From Fremontodendron californicum (Eukaryota > Streptophyta > Magnoliopsida > Malvales > Malvaceae): 64,000 nt of DNA. Location of the stretch: NCBI GenBank assembly GCA_030761205.1, contig JAULJL010000021.1, positions 14,551,160 through 14,615,159 of the forward strand. The letters are read 5' to 3'. The notes under the pieces are model-generated. The model made no database searches and had not been told where the DNA came from. It saw only the letters and a list, made by a program, of their open reading frames with translations. A program made the position numbers and the translations under genes. How positions within the stretch are numbered: position 1 is the stretch's first letter; each line of letters opens with the position of its first letter. Below are positions 10,101 to 23,152 of the stretch, one piece after another.

Positions 10101-11580
10101 AATTAGAAAGTCAGGCCTAGAATTAGTCGGGTGTTATCAAAGTCTCGATTTTGTTGGTATAATTGGTATTTAATTTTAATTCTCCCATTTTTTTAAATAA
10201 TAAGGAGAATTTTGAAAATAATAAAATATTTTAAATATGTCCATATTCATGTGCATACATTTTATTATTGTTCTCTAGTTATTTAATAATTGTATATTAT
10301 AATTGCTTGTTTGTTAATGCGTTACACTATTCTTGAATGTTTTTTATAAATAGTTGGGGCATTTAGAATATTGGGTGTAGAATAGGTGCTGAAAGGTTTG
10401 TTGTTCCTCCTCACACACTACACGGTGCATTTGCATATCATGAGCTCTATACCCGAGTTCTGTCCTTTTAGATGGGAGCAAAGTAACTAAGCCTTCGTGA
10501 TTAACAATCCGCATGGGCTAGTGAAACACTTCCGGAGTACAAAATTACCTAAGCCTTTGTGATTAATAATCCGCATGGGCTAGGGAAATAGACTCTAACG
10601 AATTGAACCCGCTTTTATCGGGGTGCCTTACTAGACTTCATCGGCGAAAATGAGGAGCAATTTCGGGCCTTTAGAACCGATTCACTCTCATATAGTAAAC
10701 CTAGGCGAAGCCATGCTGGATTTTCGTTAGACATACCGAAGACAAGAACCCATGGAGGGACATTTCTAAACTTTTTGTTACCTATTTTACACTCTAAATA
10801 AGTGTGGTAGATCAGGCAACGATGTACGCACATCGCCCTTAATAAATGTGATAGTCTGCCTTGAAGGCATAGTGATGCCTAAATAAGCAGATACTATTGG
10901 GGCAAATGTTCACTAATTTTTTGAAATTGAAAATAAAAATCATTTTTCAAGCATTTTTGCATTTTGAACATTTCATGTATGTTTGAATAAAGCATGTACA
11001 TTTTGGTTGTATTATTGATCTCGTTTTTTGCAATAAATGGATGGTGATAGTAATCTCATTTGATGATTTCATAAAATCGGTAGTGTTACATGAACATTTG
11101 CATATTGTACCATAGTAGGATCCACTACCCCGAAATTCTTTTGAAAATAATATGATTGGTTTTTCATAGAAAAAAAATATGTTTCAAAAAATCATAAATT
11201 TGGAGGTAAATATTGCATAATGAGATTTTTGAATAATTAAGATTTAGGTCCCACCAATTTCGTGTAATCATTGGTCATACCTTTGTGTTAATTCATTTTT
11301 CTTTACATGTATCATTTTGACATCATTTTACAGTCCTTACATGCATGGTTATTCATTGTAGAGTATGTTTATGACATGCATAGTTATTATTTGTATATAC
11401 CTGTGGATCAATTTATTCATTTTTTTAATGCATCATGTTGGCATTAGAATTGCATCCATAGCATACATAGTCATCATAATTTCTCTGTATATGTTCATGC
11501 ATTAATCATCAGTATATTCATGCACATAGGAATAGAGCATGTACATTCATAATTGTATTCTTAATCTCATGACATTTTTC
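10101..11580 (+). other. D1 untranslated leader
   Basis: About 1.5 kb without a supportable gene. It contains a duplicated CCTTCGTGATTAACAATCCG-type segment (about 10490 and 10550) and CATGCAT-rich stretches. Sister leaders lie at 22421-23152 plus 32981-33815 (D2) and 60754-63150 (D3). Confidence 0.55.
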
Positions 11581-11589
11581 ATTTGCATG

Positions 11590-12240
11590 AAAGGGGTTCG
11601 AGATATGAGGAAATAATCGGAAGAACGATTGGGTGCTTTGGAATGAAATCAAGAGGAATTTGGACATGAACTCTGCGAGTTGAAGGAATAGCTGGTCAAA
11701 TTGCTGGGAATGTTTGAGGATATGGGTAAGAGTAAAAGGGAACTTTCTCAGGGCTCTGTATCGCCTTCGGATCAACCAAAACCATTAGGACCAGAACATA
11801 CAATCCTTGCTGGATCCTGCACTTGTCAATGCCACAAAGGTTGCAATCCTGATGAAATTGTGGACAAAATCGTGAAAATGATTAAACCTGAGAGCCTGAT
11901 ACCAAAGATAGAAACCTCGGATCCTATACCATAGCTACAAACTGTTCTAGGTCCAAACCAGTATCCCCACCCTACTATGGTCCAATCGTCCATTGGGATG
12001 ATCACTACGGGACCCATGAATCCCACTCCATTACCACCAATTGGCAGCTCATATTGCATCCCTCATCAATCACCTTATCCAGCATCTGGTATAGAAACCT
12101 CGAGCTATGTACAATAACCTCCAAAGGCCCCGTGTCCAAATCCATACCCTTACCATGCTGTTCCGCCACGTCTCCATGTAAACACTCTGGTTCGGACCTT
12201 AGTGCCACCACCAAGTGCCCCAACTCCTAGGCCATGTGTG
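11590..12240 (+). pseudogene. D1 extra gag-like ORF1, degenerate
   Basis: Homologous to the D2 segment 33816-34480. It encodes a coiled-coil-like start, a GSCTCQCHKGCN cysteine-rich motif, then a proline/tyrosine-rich stretch. The frame is broken by several stops and the C-terminal zinc-finger-like part present in D2 has been deleted. Ogre elements typically carry an additional ORF before gag; this may be its relic. Confidence 0.5.
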
Positions 12241-12401
12241 ACTAAGAAACATATGCATCAAATGACAATCATGGCTCATTCATCATGACATACATTTGGG
12301 GGAAATAAAACAGAAGTTGGCTTGGCTTTAGGAGTCTTTGAAAGAATTTCCATTTCAAATCAGAAGAAGTACTGAGTACACTTTTAATACAGGCTGGTGC
12401 T

Positions 12402-13858
12402 ATGGAGGATGAACAAGTTGCCCGAATGGAAAAAATGGAAAGGGAACAGAGAGAATTGCGAGAACAGCTAGCAAAGTCTCAAGCAGAATCTAAGGATTAG
12501 ATGACTAAATTAATGGAGCTGATGTCCGCCGTAATCAAGGGAAAAGGATACACCGAAAACTTTGTCGCCAGAGAAGGGTTAGAGGCACAAAAAGGTCAGA
12601 ATGAGGTCGTAATGGTTGATGCCCAGAACACAGTTAACCCCGTCAATGTTCTAAACTCAAATGATCCAGCTGAACGGGCAAAGTTGAAAATGGTTCCAGT
12701 AAATGAGGTTGAGTTGGCAGATTCCCAAGGGAAATATCAGTTGTTAGATGAAAGACTCCGGGCAGTAGAAAGAACAGATGTATTTGGGAGTTTAGATGCG
12801 AAAGAACGATGTTTGGTCTTCGATTTAGTCATTCCTCGTAAGTTCAAGATCCCTGACTTTGTAAAATATGACGGGACGACTGATCCATCAGCCCACATCA
12901 CTATGTTCTGCTGGAAGATGACAAGTCATATAGATAATGATAAGCTTTTGATTCACTGCTTTCAGGATAGCCTCAGCGGATCCGCAATTAGGTGGTATAG
13001 TCAGTTGAGCAAGGATCAAATTCGCTCTTTGAATGACCTGGCTAGGGTTTTTCTAAACCAGTACAAGCATATGACCGGCACGGTGCCTAACCGTCCCACC
13101 TTGCAAAATATGAAGAAAAGAGCTACTAAGAGCTTCAAAGAATATGCGCAACAGTGGATGAGCCTGGCCGTCCAAGTACAACCGCCTTTAACTTAGAAGG
13201 AAACCACTGTCCTTTTTGTGAATACACTACAGGCCCCATACTACGATAGACTTGTCGGCAACACCACAAAGAATTTTTCGAACATGGTAATTTCAGGGGA
13301 TATGATTGAGAATGCTATTAAAGATGGGAAAATTAAAGGAGAAAGAACATTCAATACCAAGAAAAATGGGGCATCTGAAAAGAAAAAGGAAGATACCCAA
13401 GTCGTGGAAGACTTTGCCCCACCTCCCCAATTCTCCTTGTATCAGCCATTTTACTCTACCCTGAACAATGTCTCTCAAGGTTTTTATCCTTACCAACTAA
13501 TGATTGCAAATACACCAGAATTTACATCTGTCTATCAATCAAACACCTTGGGAATAATCGAAAGGGGCATAAAAAGCAAAAAAGAAATCAGGTTGACCCG
13601 ATTCCTGTGACATATAGTGAGCTACTACTTCAAATCATCCAGAATCACCTTGTAACACCCATGCAATTAGAGCCTCTGAAGCCCCCTTATCCGAGTTGGT
13701 ATGATGTTAATGAGTGTTGTGGTTATCATTCTGGCAATCAAGGTCACTCAACAGAGAACTGCCCCGCTTTGAAGTACAAGGTCAGGGATCTCATCAAGGC
13801 TGGTTCGATAAGTTTTGAAGATGGGAAAGCCAAGTGTCATAAGAAACATTGTGCATGA
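12402..13858 (+). pseudogene. D1 gag (Retrotrans_gag family), broken
   Basis: This would encode the capsid protein of the D particle. A charged coiled-coil-like N-terminus starts at 12402 and is interrupted by TAG at 12498-12500. It is followed by MTKLMELM..., a gag core with KYDGTTDPSAH, a QDSLSGSAIRWYSQL motif and SFKEYAQQW, and a C-terminal zinc-knuckle-like C-x-Y-H-x-G-x2-G-H-x4-C motif at about 13716-13761. A second stop lies at 13194-13196, where D2 and D3 have CAG. A one-base deletion near 13545 shifts the frame. Apart from the first TAG, D2 lacks these two lesions, so they arose in this copy. No protease follows. Confidence 0.8.
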
Positions 13859-16229
13859 TCATATTAGGTTTTTGACGCATGTAGTTCTATACACTGTGAT
13901 GATGAAAGTACTTGTCTCATGTTAACATCTACATGAATTAAATGAATTTTGAATTTTAAATGCTTTGTGTTTGTTGTGTTTTAACAATAACTTGAATTTG
14001 CAAAAACAAGCATTAAGGAATTTTTAATAATGGATAATCTCAAGAAGAATGATGATCAATGTTACAAATGACCCAATACATTCTCCCCTCTCTTTAGGTT
14101 TTCCTAAGCCTAAATCTCTTAAACCAAGAACACTTGAAAGACCTAATGCTTCAAGGAATATGAATGATTTGACTTCATAAAACCATTGTCATCACAGAAT
14201 AAGCAAAGATGTAGATCTTAGTCTAGGCTATGAAAAAAGGAACGAACTTTTTGAAAATTTTCAAATTCCTTGAAATTATAACAAATGAGACATCCTTTCA
14301 AGAATCTAGATTTTGGTAATTTGGTGTGTGTCAAGATTGTGCTAAAACCATTCATGACCTTTTTGAATGACCATAAAACTTCAATTACCCAAACATCACT
14401 TCATGATTAATACCTTGGAGCACAATGTCCAAACTAGATTATCCCTTGTCCCAGAGAAACCCGTTTTTGGGTCATATTTTCCTTGTCTCTTCAAAGAAAT
14501 CAGATTGGAAATTTAGTCTTTTCGGTATAGACCTAGACTTGCTATGTTCCTTGTTGATACAAATTCTCATGGTTAATCAAATTGGGGCATCATATGTGGA
14601 AATGATGGATACATGGTGAATAAGGATAGACTAACGCATGAATCATTGGGGCATGCAATGAAAATGAAAAATGAAAAAATTGTGGTATCATGCATATGAG
14701 AATTCAGATGATTCCAACGTGCAAAATGAAATTCTGAATATCTATTTCCCTTGGGATTGCTTTTCAATGTTAATATTTGTGCTTGACATGAGGAATGGCC
14801 ATCTTTCATATCCCTTTCACACAAAAAGAAATTATCCATAGTCACCCCTTTTGAGCCAAAAGAATTCTTTCTTCTTTGAACCCTGATCAAGGATCACCCT
14901 CTACACTGGGGGACAAATGCGAGGAAAGATCTTTTTAAAGATCATTGAGAAATTAGTCCTAGCTCAAACACAGATACAAAGCAAATGGAACCCTGAATAA
15001 ATACGGGCGCACTCTCTGTCAAAGAAAAAAAGAGGAAAAGATGGCGAAATGAAAGCCAAGAAAAACACAATGAAAAAAGAAAAAATGTGTGTGAAAGACA
15101 TGTCAAATTGAAAGTCAAAAGCATGAGCAAAGTCAAAAGGAAAGAAATATCCAAGAAGAGACAAATGCTTCAAAGAGAATCCTCCTGAAGAAATGATCCT
15201 TGATCTGATTACCCTCAAACACATATTTTGGGCCTATTTATCCTTTCTTTCTGAACCCTAAGTCATGGCCTACATTACGTGCTTTAAAAGCCCATTTTGA
15301 CCAAGCATGAATATTTAATTTGAAAGGTTTTTTCCTCAGATTTTATCCCATTCCGTCGAATTATCATTTCACTAAGGAAGAATTTAGAATTCTCAAGTGT
15401 ATGGTAGAATAAAAAAAGAACAAAAAAAAAATTGGAAAGATTGGGACTCTAGGGTGAAAATCCAAAAATGGGCGGTATAGAGTAAATTTGGAAATTTTTG
15501 ATGCCATCGATGATAGTGTCGTTAACACAAAAAGAGAAGGTCATCTTAAAAAAGTGGTCATTGAGGAACATTTAAGAATTCCTCAACCTCCCAAATTGTC
15601 AACTCTCATTCAGAGGATTGTCTTCAAAAAACTAAAAAACATTTCTCCAAGATTAAACTTTCCGGTTTAAACATCCTGGCCAATCTTGACGCTTGTCAAA
15701 ATGCCTTGATATGAAAACTAAAAGAATGTTGAATTTGCTTGGTTCTCAATGAATTCATGATTTATAAAACCTGTTCCATTTGTGAGCCTAGAAAGGATAT
15801 ACATTTTTGTCATGAAGTTTTCCTGGAAAAGCCACAATCTTGTTATACCAAGCCTTGCCAATCCCAGTTGAAAAAACCCAGATTGATACTTAGAGAAATT
15901 TCTAACAATGATCATCAGTCTTCAAAAGATTTGTACATCACACATTGTGGGGTTAATATTTTTTGTTCAGAAGTTTTCAAAATAAGAAAACAAATAAAGA
16001 TATTTTCTGAAATACCCATTTTGATGTTGACATGAGACAAGGATTTTTTTCAAACCCAAAGGTATAGAACTGCCAGGATAGGTCCTGACTTCCAGATATG
16101 TGAAGAAGAAATCGAACCCGGTTCAGATCTCTGTTGATGAAAGTTTGAAAACTGTTGGGGCAAAGAGAATAGCCAAAATGAATTGAAGATATACTCTAAT
16201 TTGAAGAGGAAAAAAGAATTTGAAAGGCT
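13859..16229 (+). other. D1 post-gag non-coding region
   Basis: About 2.4 kb collinear with D2 37072-39460. No pol domain or other supportable ORF is visible in any frame. Purine-rich tracts near 15010-15100 and 15410-15430 give only spurious ORFs. Confidence 0.6.
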
Positions 16230-16570
16230 AAGCCAAAGCTTCTGGTGGGGATATCCAGAATTTTACAGTTTTAAAAGTGAACAAGTCTTCGGTGGTGATA
16301 GATGAAGCCTCTGATGGAGATATCCAGGGTTTTATAATTTTGAAAAATGAGAAATCTTCTTCTAGGAGGAGTTACCAAGAATTTTACAATGAGCAAGTCT
16401 TTGGTGGTGATAGCCAAACCTTCTGGTGGGGATATCCAGAATTTTACAGTTTTAAAAGTGAACAAATCTTCGGTGGTGAGAGCTGAACCCTCTGGTGGAG
16501 ATATCCAGGGTTTTATAATTTTGAAAAATGAGAAATCTTCTTTTGGAGGAGTTATCCAGAATTTTATTTA
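16230..16570 (+). repeat. GGTGATAGC/GATATCCAG tandem repeats (D1)
   Basis: Degenerate units of roughly 60-70 bp, each containing TCTTCGGTGGTGATAGC, then TCTGGTGG and GATATCCAGAATTTTA. Further units follow at 16860-17070. L3 inserted into the same array in D2. Confidence 0.7.
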
Positions 16571-16574
16571 ACAT

Positions 16575-16770
16575 GTGCATCTACATCAAGAAGCATTTGC
16601 ATCAATCTAAGTTAGTTGAATCTGCATCAAGAAAGTTTGCATCAAATCAAGTCATTTACATTTGCATCAAAGACATTTGCACCAATCTAAGTCATTTGCA
16701 TCTACTTCAAGAAGCGTTTGCATCAACTAAAGACATTTGCGTTTGCATCATGAAGCATTTGCATCATCTC
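16575..16770 (+). repeat. TTTGCATCA tandem repeats (D1)
   Basis: Short degenerate units such as CATTTGCATCAATCTAAGT. Copies recur at about 39485-39895 and 49550-49750 in D2. Confidence 0.65.
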
Positions 16771-17370
16771 TTAAAGCTTTCAGGTATAATCGAACTCGTT
16801 TTGCTTCTCAAATGAGTCGAGCCCCGAGATCATCGTCGAGGTACATTTTATTATTATTATGAACAAGTCTTCGGTGGTGATAGCTGAAGCCTCTGGTGGA
16901 GATATCCAAAGTTTTAAAATCCTTTGAAAAGGTAGAAAGTATTCGGTGGTGATAGCTGAAGCTTCTGGAGGTGATACCTAGAATTTTTTACAGTTTTAAA
17001 AATGAGCAAGACTTTGGTGGTGATAGCCGAAACTTCTGGAGGAGATATCCAGAATTTTAAACACAGCTGAGAACAAGACAGGTTAAGGCCCCGAGACCAT
17101 CGTCGAGGTCATTTCCTTTCTTGCAAATCGAATTCGTTTCCTTAAGACGGGTCAAGCCTTGATTAGTCAGGGAATTCAATTTAAGGACAAAATCTTCAAT
17201 TTACTGTTAAAAAAATGAAAAAAAGAAAAAAATAGAAAAAAATGAATAATGAAAAAATGATAGAACAATGAAAAAGAAACCCCTTACCCTTTCTTTCACA
17301 TATGATGTCACTGACTGTACAAAATTAGTGTCGGTTTATCTTTGCCTGATTCCTGATTCTCAGCAATAGC

Positions 17371-17384
17371 CAAAGAGGGGCAAC
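17371..17384 (+). other. Polypurine tract of D1
   Basis: CAAAGAGGGGCAAC directly precedes the TGTAGACACC start of LTR-b, the expected place for the plus-strand primer. Confidence 0.65.
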
Positions 17385-20300
17385 TGTAGACACCTAATTT
17401 TGTCCGGACCAATAAAACAGGTATGTTTTCTTCCTAAATTGATGTGTTCGAGTGTAAAAAGACTTTTTTTATCCTGTAGGTGATACTCCGAGACTTAGTT
17501 TAAAGGGGCGAGCATAAAAAGTCAAACTTGAAAAAGTCAACCACGAAAAAATCAACCCCGAAAAAGTCAACCCTAAAAAGTCAACTACTAAAAAAGTCAA
17601 CCCACTTTCAAAATCAATATTTTAAGTTTAATTGAAAAATGGCGAAATAATTTTGACAATCCGAGGTCTACATTGAAAGATATGGAGTTCGGAAGTTGGG
17701 ATTTGGAGATTCAGTAGAAAGAAAACCCTAATCCGAGAAATTTGGGGAAAAGTGCTTAAACGATCAAATTTGTGGAAATTGAAGGTTCCAAATAAAAGAT
17801 AAGCACTGACTATGGGTAATGGAGAAGTCACTTGCAAAAAAAACCGAAGGAAAAGTCAATCCGGGAGAAAACTGAGAATTAGGGTTTTTAGTGGATTTCG
17901 ATGAAATCGGGAAGAATCACAGAAATGGCCCGAATGGGTAAGACCAAAGCCCCCAATGGATGTGGAATGATTAAAAAAGGATAGCCTAAGGCTCAGCTTG
18001 AAGAAAATCTCAAAAACGGACTTGTTTTGAGCAAAACCGGGTTTCGGAGGTAAAAGGGCAAAATTGGAAAATTTGGGAAAAATAGCAAATAGACTCCGAA
18101 AATTCTAAAAAATTTTCAATCTCACTCTTAAATCATTTTAAAGAGATTGGTAAAATAAAATCTTGATTCGGAGTTCGTTTGCAAAATGGCCAAATCTCGG
18201 GCTTCATATGTAGTAATTCAAAAAGGAAAATCCCAGAAAAATAGCAAATGAGCTCCAAATCTTTTGAAATTTTGCAAATCTCATTTTTAAATTATTTGTA
18301 AGAGATTGGCGAAAGAAAATCTTGATTCGGAGTTCGTTTGCAAAATGGCCAAATCCCAGGCCTCCTATGCAATAATTCAAAAAGATAAATCCCGAAAAAA
18401 TAGCAAATGGACTCCAAAAATTCTTAAATTTTGTAAACCTCATTTTTATTATTTGGAAGAGATTGGCGAAAGAAAATCTTGATTCGAAGTTCGTTTGCAA
18501 AATGGCCAAATCCCGGGCCTCCTATACAGTAATTCAAGCCGATAAATCCCAAAAAAAATACCAAATGAGCTCCAAAAATTATGAAAACTTCCAGATCACA
18601 CTTTTTAATTATTTTGAAGAGATTGGTGAAGAAAATTCTTGATTTGGAGCTCGTTTAAAAAATGGTAAAATGTAGGGGCATAAAAGGGCATTTTTGGAAG
18701 AAAAAATCCAAATAAATAGAAAACGGACTCGGATAATTTTGAAAACATCTAGAACTCAATATTTTATTATTTTAGAAGTATTACAAAAAGAAAATTTGAA
18801 TTTGGAGTACGTTTGATATTTATTTGCATCCGGGGGGCAAAACGGTCATTTCACCCAAGCAACCGAAAAGGGCTTCTTTGGGCCTTTTAAAAAAATGAGA
18901 GTTGGGATGGAAAAGAGAAGTGCTGGCCTGCCCAAGCCCAAAGGAAGGAGGAAGCTTCTGATTTTTCAATCAAATGGCTAAAAATCAAGAGTTAGTTAGA
19001 GATTCTCTTTGATCAAGCCATGGTGATTAAGCCACATAGGCCAAGAGAGATGTCAGCATTATTCTTTAACATCTATAATTTGAGAGAGCTGAGATACTAA
19101 TCTAAAGGTGGTAATTTCATGATTTTTCACCTTGAATTATTAGCCATTTGATGGGAAATTGGTTACAAAAAAATGACAACACCTTGAAGAATTGAAGGGC
19201 CATTCTGCCAGCACTTGGGGGGAGGTCAGAATTTTCATTTTTCATCTTCATTTTGCTGAGTTCTTGGATTTTTTAACTAGTTTTTCTCTTCATTGGCAAA
19301 AAAGAAAAGTTTAGAAAAGAAAGGAAAGGAAAGTTTGAAGAGATAAAGCTTGAAATATAGTTTCTTGAGGTTGCTCTTGAGCACCAACTCTTGCACTTTC
19401 TTGATTTTCCATTCTTATTTTTGCTATTTTGATTATTATTTGGTGAGTTTCTATTTTCAATAAATGTTTTTTATTGTTCTTTTAAGTTCTTCCTTCATCT
19501 CTTTCTTAAAGATATTTTTTACAATTTTTTTTTACAATAAACTCACCATGGCCAAATGGCCTACATTATTTATTTAAGTTGCTATTTTGGTTTATTTTAC
19601 CATATTGTTTATGTTATTTTCTTCAATCTTGGTGTTTTAAATGTTATTTTACTTCATGTTCTTGAGTTATATTTTAATTTGGTTGCTTTGTTTGTTGCCA
19701 TTTATGTTTTAAATATCATGTTTTTGCATTTTTAAATTTCTGTTTTCATGATGTTTAAATTTGAGCATGTTTTAGATTTAGTATATCAAGTGTTTGTGAA
19801 AATGCTTGTGTGGTCTTTGCATGATTTGAGTTTTATATCTTAGTTGAGCATGTTTTAGATTTAGTATATTAAGTGTTTGTGAAAATGCTTGTGTGGTTTT
19901 TGCATGATTTAAGTGTTATATTTTAGGTGAGCATGTTAGTATACCAAGTGTTTGTGAAAATGCCATGCTTGTTGGAGCTTGAGGCCATTTGGTTACTCCA
20001 TGTGTTTTGCATTGTGTGTTGCACTTTTTGCCATGTTAGTTGGTAGGTTTTTGCATTTGCATGACATTTGATTTAGTTTTGCATGCTAGTATACCAAGTG
20101 TTTGTGAAAATGCCATGCTTGCTAGTTACATTATGCTATTTGGCCATCCTTGGAATTTTTGCATTTTATGTGCATTCTTGCCATGTTAGTTGATAGGTTA
20201 GCATTTGCATGATATTTAATTGAGTTTTTGGTTTAAGCATGCTTTGTGTTTGTGAAAATGCCATGCATATTTTAGTTATTAAGTTAGGTTTATTTGCCAT

Positions 20301-22399
20301 GCATGTTCATGCATTTTAGGTCTAGGTTGCATTAAATGCCATGAAAGTTCATTTAGGTCTAGGTCACTTTATGAATGCCATGCATTTTTTCATGACATTT
20401 AGGTTGAAATCCATGCATTTCATGCATTATGTTTGCTGTAATGTTTCATGCATTTCATGTTCATGCCACTTGAATAATGACTTGAGCCAATTAATGGTTC
20501 AAAGTCATGCTCTCTTGAGCACACTTGTGGAAAATTAAGTTTGTCAAATTGATTATTCTACCTTTGTGATTTTTTTACTTAGCCAATTTTTATCTAACTT
20601 TCAAAAAGTCCTAGCCACTGTTTGTAAGTCATTTTGGGAGTTTCAAATATTTTTACTTTGATTTTTAAATGATTTTATCAAAGGCAAAAATGTGTTTTGG
20701 CAAAGCAGTTTTTTTTTTTCACCCAAAACTCGTACATCTCTGATTTTTCTGGGAATTCATCTTTAATCAGAAAATTAAGCCGATATTTTCCCTTGTATTT
20801 TTACATGTCTTGAGTCTCCAGTATTTGTTTTAGAATGTTTTGAATTTTTAAAAATAGGATAAAAAAGCGTGGCTTAAAACTGGACAGTGGAGTCAGAATT
20901 GAATTTAAAGAAAAATCATTTATCTGTTTTGGTTAAGTTACTTAGAGTGGGCTGATTAGAAGGGTTAGCTACTGACTTAGGGTAGTTTCTAAGCCTTTTT
21001 AAACTCTAAAAATGGTTTTTCAAGTCTCGGGTTAAGGGTAGTCAAGTCCGAATTTTTAAACTTGGAAAATTAGAGCCATTTTAAAGAAATTAGCCCACTT
21101 TTTTATTTTTAATTCAAGCTTTTCAAAATTGTTTTCAAACAATCACAAAGTATTTTGGTTTTAGAATATTTAATTTGACATATTTTCCTAACGTAGCTGG
21201 ATATCTTTTTAGATATACGGATTTCCTTAATTAAAGGAAAAAATACATTTCATGCATTGCATTTTCCATATTCATGCCTTTTATATAATATGTGATTCTT
21301 GCTATGATAATTTCTATGATATTGTTATGATTTTGAATTATGTTATATTGTTTATTATATGATTTGGAATATTTCATGATATCCTATGCTTTTTATTTAG
21401 TTATTTTTTCTGGTCATATTATGTAGCATATACTATGTTCATGCATTATTATTTTCATTTTTATTTTCATGCATAATATATGATAGCATTATTTCATATT
21501 CCATCTCATTTAATTTATATGCCATATCATTCATGTTTGCCATGTCATTTAGGTTATTTCATTTCATATGGAATATGTTATGTTACTTAGGTTATTTTAT
21601 TTCATTTGGAATATATCATATGACTTAGGATATTGCATCTCATATAGAATACATTATGCTACCTAGGTTATTTCATTTATTTTATAATATGTCATATAAC
21701 TTAGGATATTTCATTTCATTTAGAATATGCTAAGGCATTTATTTCATTTCATTTAAAATATGCTAAGGCATATACATTATATCATATCATTTAGGAAGCA
21801 TTATATTATTTAGATTTTGCTATGTCATTGTATTTATGTCATGCATATACATATTCATATCTTTTAAAATGTTTTCAAAAGGATAATGATTTTTCAATAA
21901 AAAATAAAGATATTCCCGAGTTAAAATAATCCATGAGTTCTCTACCGGGTTTGCTGGAGGGAATATCATCAATTATCATTAATAAAGGAATATCTTTCTT
22001 TCAAAAAAGAGAATGATTAGGAAAGTTTTCCAAAACTAATAAAAATGTCTATATTTTGCCATGTTTGTTGGGGAATATAGGAAATTTTGAATTTTTAAAT
22101 TCCGGATCATTTTCAATAAAAAAATGGAATTATTTTTCTTTAAATTGGGAATTAACTTGAAATTGGTTTTTAAAATGTTTTAATTAATTTTTAAAATATT
22201 TTATAAAACCGGTTTTAATAGATGGCCGATCATACATAGCTAAAAAATATTGGTGGAGACTCCATGTTTTTTTTAAGGTAATTTTCAAAACCTTCATTTT
22301 TTTAGAGGAATTAAGTCAACTTTTCCTCGATTTTTTAATGTCACGCTTAACGAATAATAAAGTTTTGCGATGAGACTGGTTATTTTTTAGGTTGCGACA
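17385..22399 (+). repeat. LTR-b (5015 bp), shared by D1 and D2
   Basis: Starts TGTAGACACC after a polypurine tract and ends TTGCGACA before a PBS. It is therefore both the 3' LTR of D1 and the 5' LTR of D2. Internally it holds a ~158-bp tandem array, a TGTTTGTGAAAATGC-rich region and AT-rich repeats. A ~170-bp block present in LTR-a, LTR-c and LTR-d is missing at 22155-22163. Confidence 0.85.
18030..18660 (+). repeat. ~158-bp tandem array inside LTR-b
   Basis: About four units, each with AAGAGATTGGCGAAAGAAAA, CTTGATTCGGAGTTCGTTTG and GCAAAATGGCCAAATC. AGTTCGTTT recurs at 18172, 18331 and 18488. LTR-c has the same count (about 51340-51960); LTR-d has one unit fewer (about 56560-57010). Confidence 0.75.
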
Positions 22400-22402
22400 G
22401 CT

Positions 22403-22420
22403 TGGCGACTCCACTTGGGA
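22403..22420 (+). other. Primer-binding site, tRNA-Arg type (D2)
   Basis: TGGCGACTCCACTTGGGA, one base off the D1 version and placed three bases after LTR-b. Confidence 0.65.
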
Positions 22421-23152
22421 CTATTAGAGAGTCAGGCTTAGAATTAGTCGTGTGTTATCAAAGTCTCAGTTTTGTTGGTTTAATTGGTATTTAATTTTAA
22501 TTACCACAATTTTTTTTAAATAAGGAGAATTTTGAAAATAATAAAATGTTTTTAAATATGTTCATACTCATGTACATGCATTTTATTTTTGTTCTCTAGT
22601 TATTAAGGTTGTATATTATAATTGCTTGTTGGTTAATGCATTACACTATTCTTGAATGTTTTTTATAAATAGTTGGGGCATTTAGAATAAGAGAGGTAGA
22701 ATAGGTGGTGACAGGTTTGTTTTGTTCCTCCGCACACACTATATTTGCATTTGCATAACATGAATCCTCTACCCGAGTTTCGTCCTTTTAAGTGGGAGTA
22801 AAGTAACTAAGCCTTCGTGATTGATCCTCCGTATGGGCTAGTGAAACACTTTCGGAGTATAAAGTACCTAATGCCTTCGTGATAATCCTCCGCATGGGCG
22901 TAGGAAAATATACTCTAACGAATTGAACCCGCTTTTATCGGGGTGCCTTACTAGCCTTCACTGACGACAGTGAGGAACAATTCGAGGCCTTAGAACTGAT
23001 TCACCCTCATATAGTGAACCTAGGCGAAGCCATGCCGGATTTCCATTAGATATACCGAAAATAGGAACACATGGAGGGACATTTCTAAACCTTTTGTTAC
23101 CTATTTTACACTCCGAATAAGTGTGGTAGATCGGGCAACGATGTACGTACAT
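22421..23152 (+). other. D2 leader, left part
   Basis: Non-coding, collinear with D1 10101-10832 and D3 60754-61473. It ends at the L2 target site TACAT (23148-23152) and resumes at 32981. Confidence 0.65.

Larger units (their letters stand above)
7855..22399 (+). mobile_element. D1: non-autonomous Ogre/Tat-like LTR retrotransposon
   Basis: The layout is LTR-a (left ~3 kb cut away by the L1 insertion), tRNA-Arg-type PBS, a long leader with an extra gag-like ORF remnant, a degenerate gag, ~3.5 kb of non-coding and repeat-rich DNA, a polypurine tract, and LTR-b. There is no reverse transcriptase, integrase or protease. The 5-kb LTRs, the PBS and the extra ORF upstream of gag suggest a large-retrotransposon derivative of the Ogre/Tat lineage. 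Confidence 0.75.

Noticed and set aside
10601..10833. Minus-strand frames in D leaders (10615-10833, 22958-23152, 61282-61476)
   Set aside because: They recur because the leader recurs. Substitutions fall at all codon positions and no start or domain is supported.
12498..12500. TAG in D gag as a programmed readthrough site
   Set aside because: The context (TAG ATG ACT) is not the known plant readthrough context, and D3 has CAG, so a mutation is simpler.
14964..15224. Hydrophobic minus-strand frames around 14942-15224 and 38157-38399
   Set aside because: They come from purine-rich non-coding sequence read in antisense. Indels between D1 and D2 break the frame without regard to codons.
17385..22399. 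Host protein-coding genes in the long AT-rich LTR regions
   Set aside because: All sequence there repeats among LTR-a to LTR-d, and no frame longer than ~100 aa is conserved among them.
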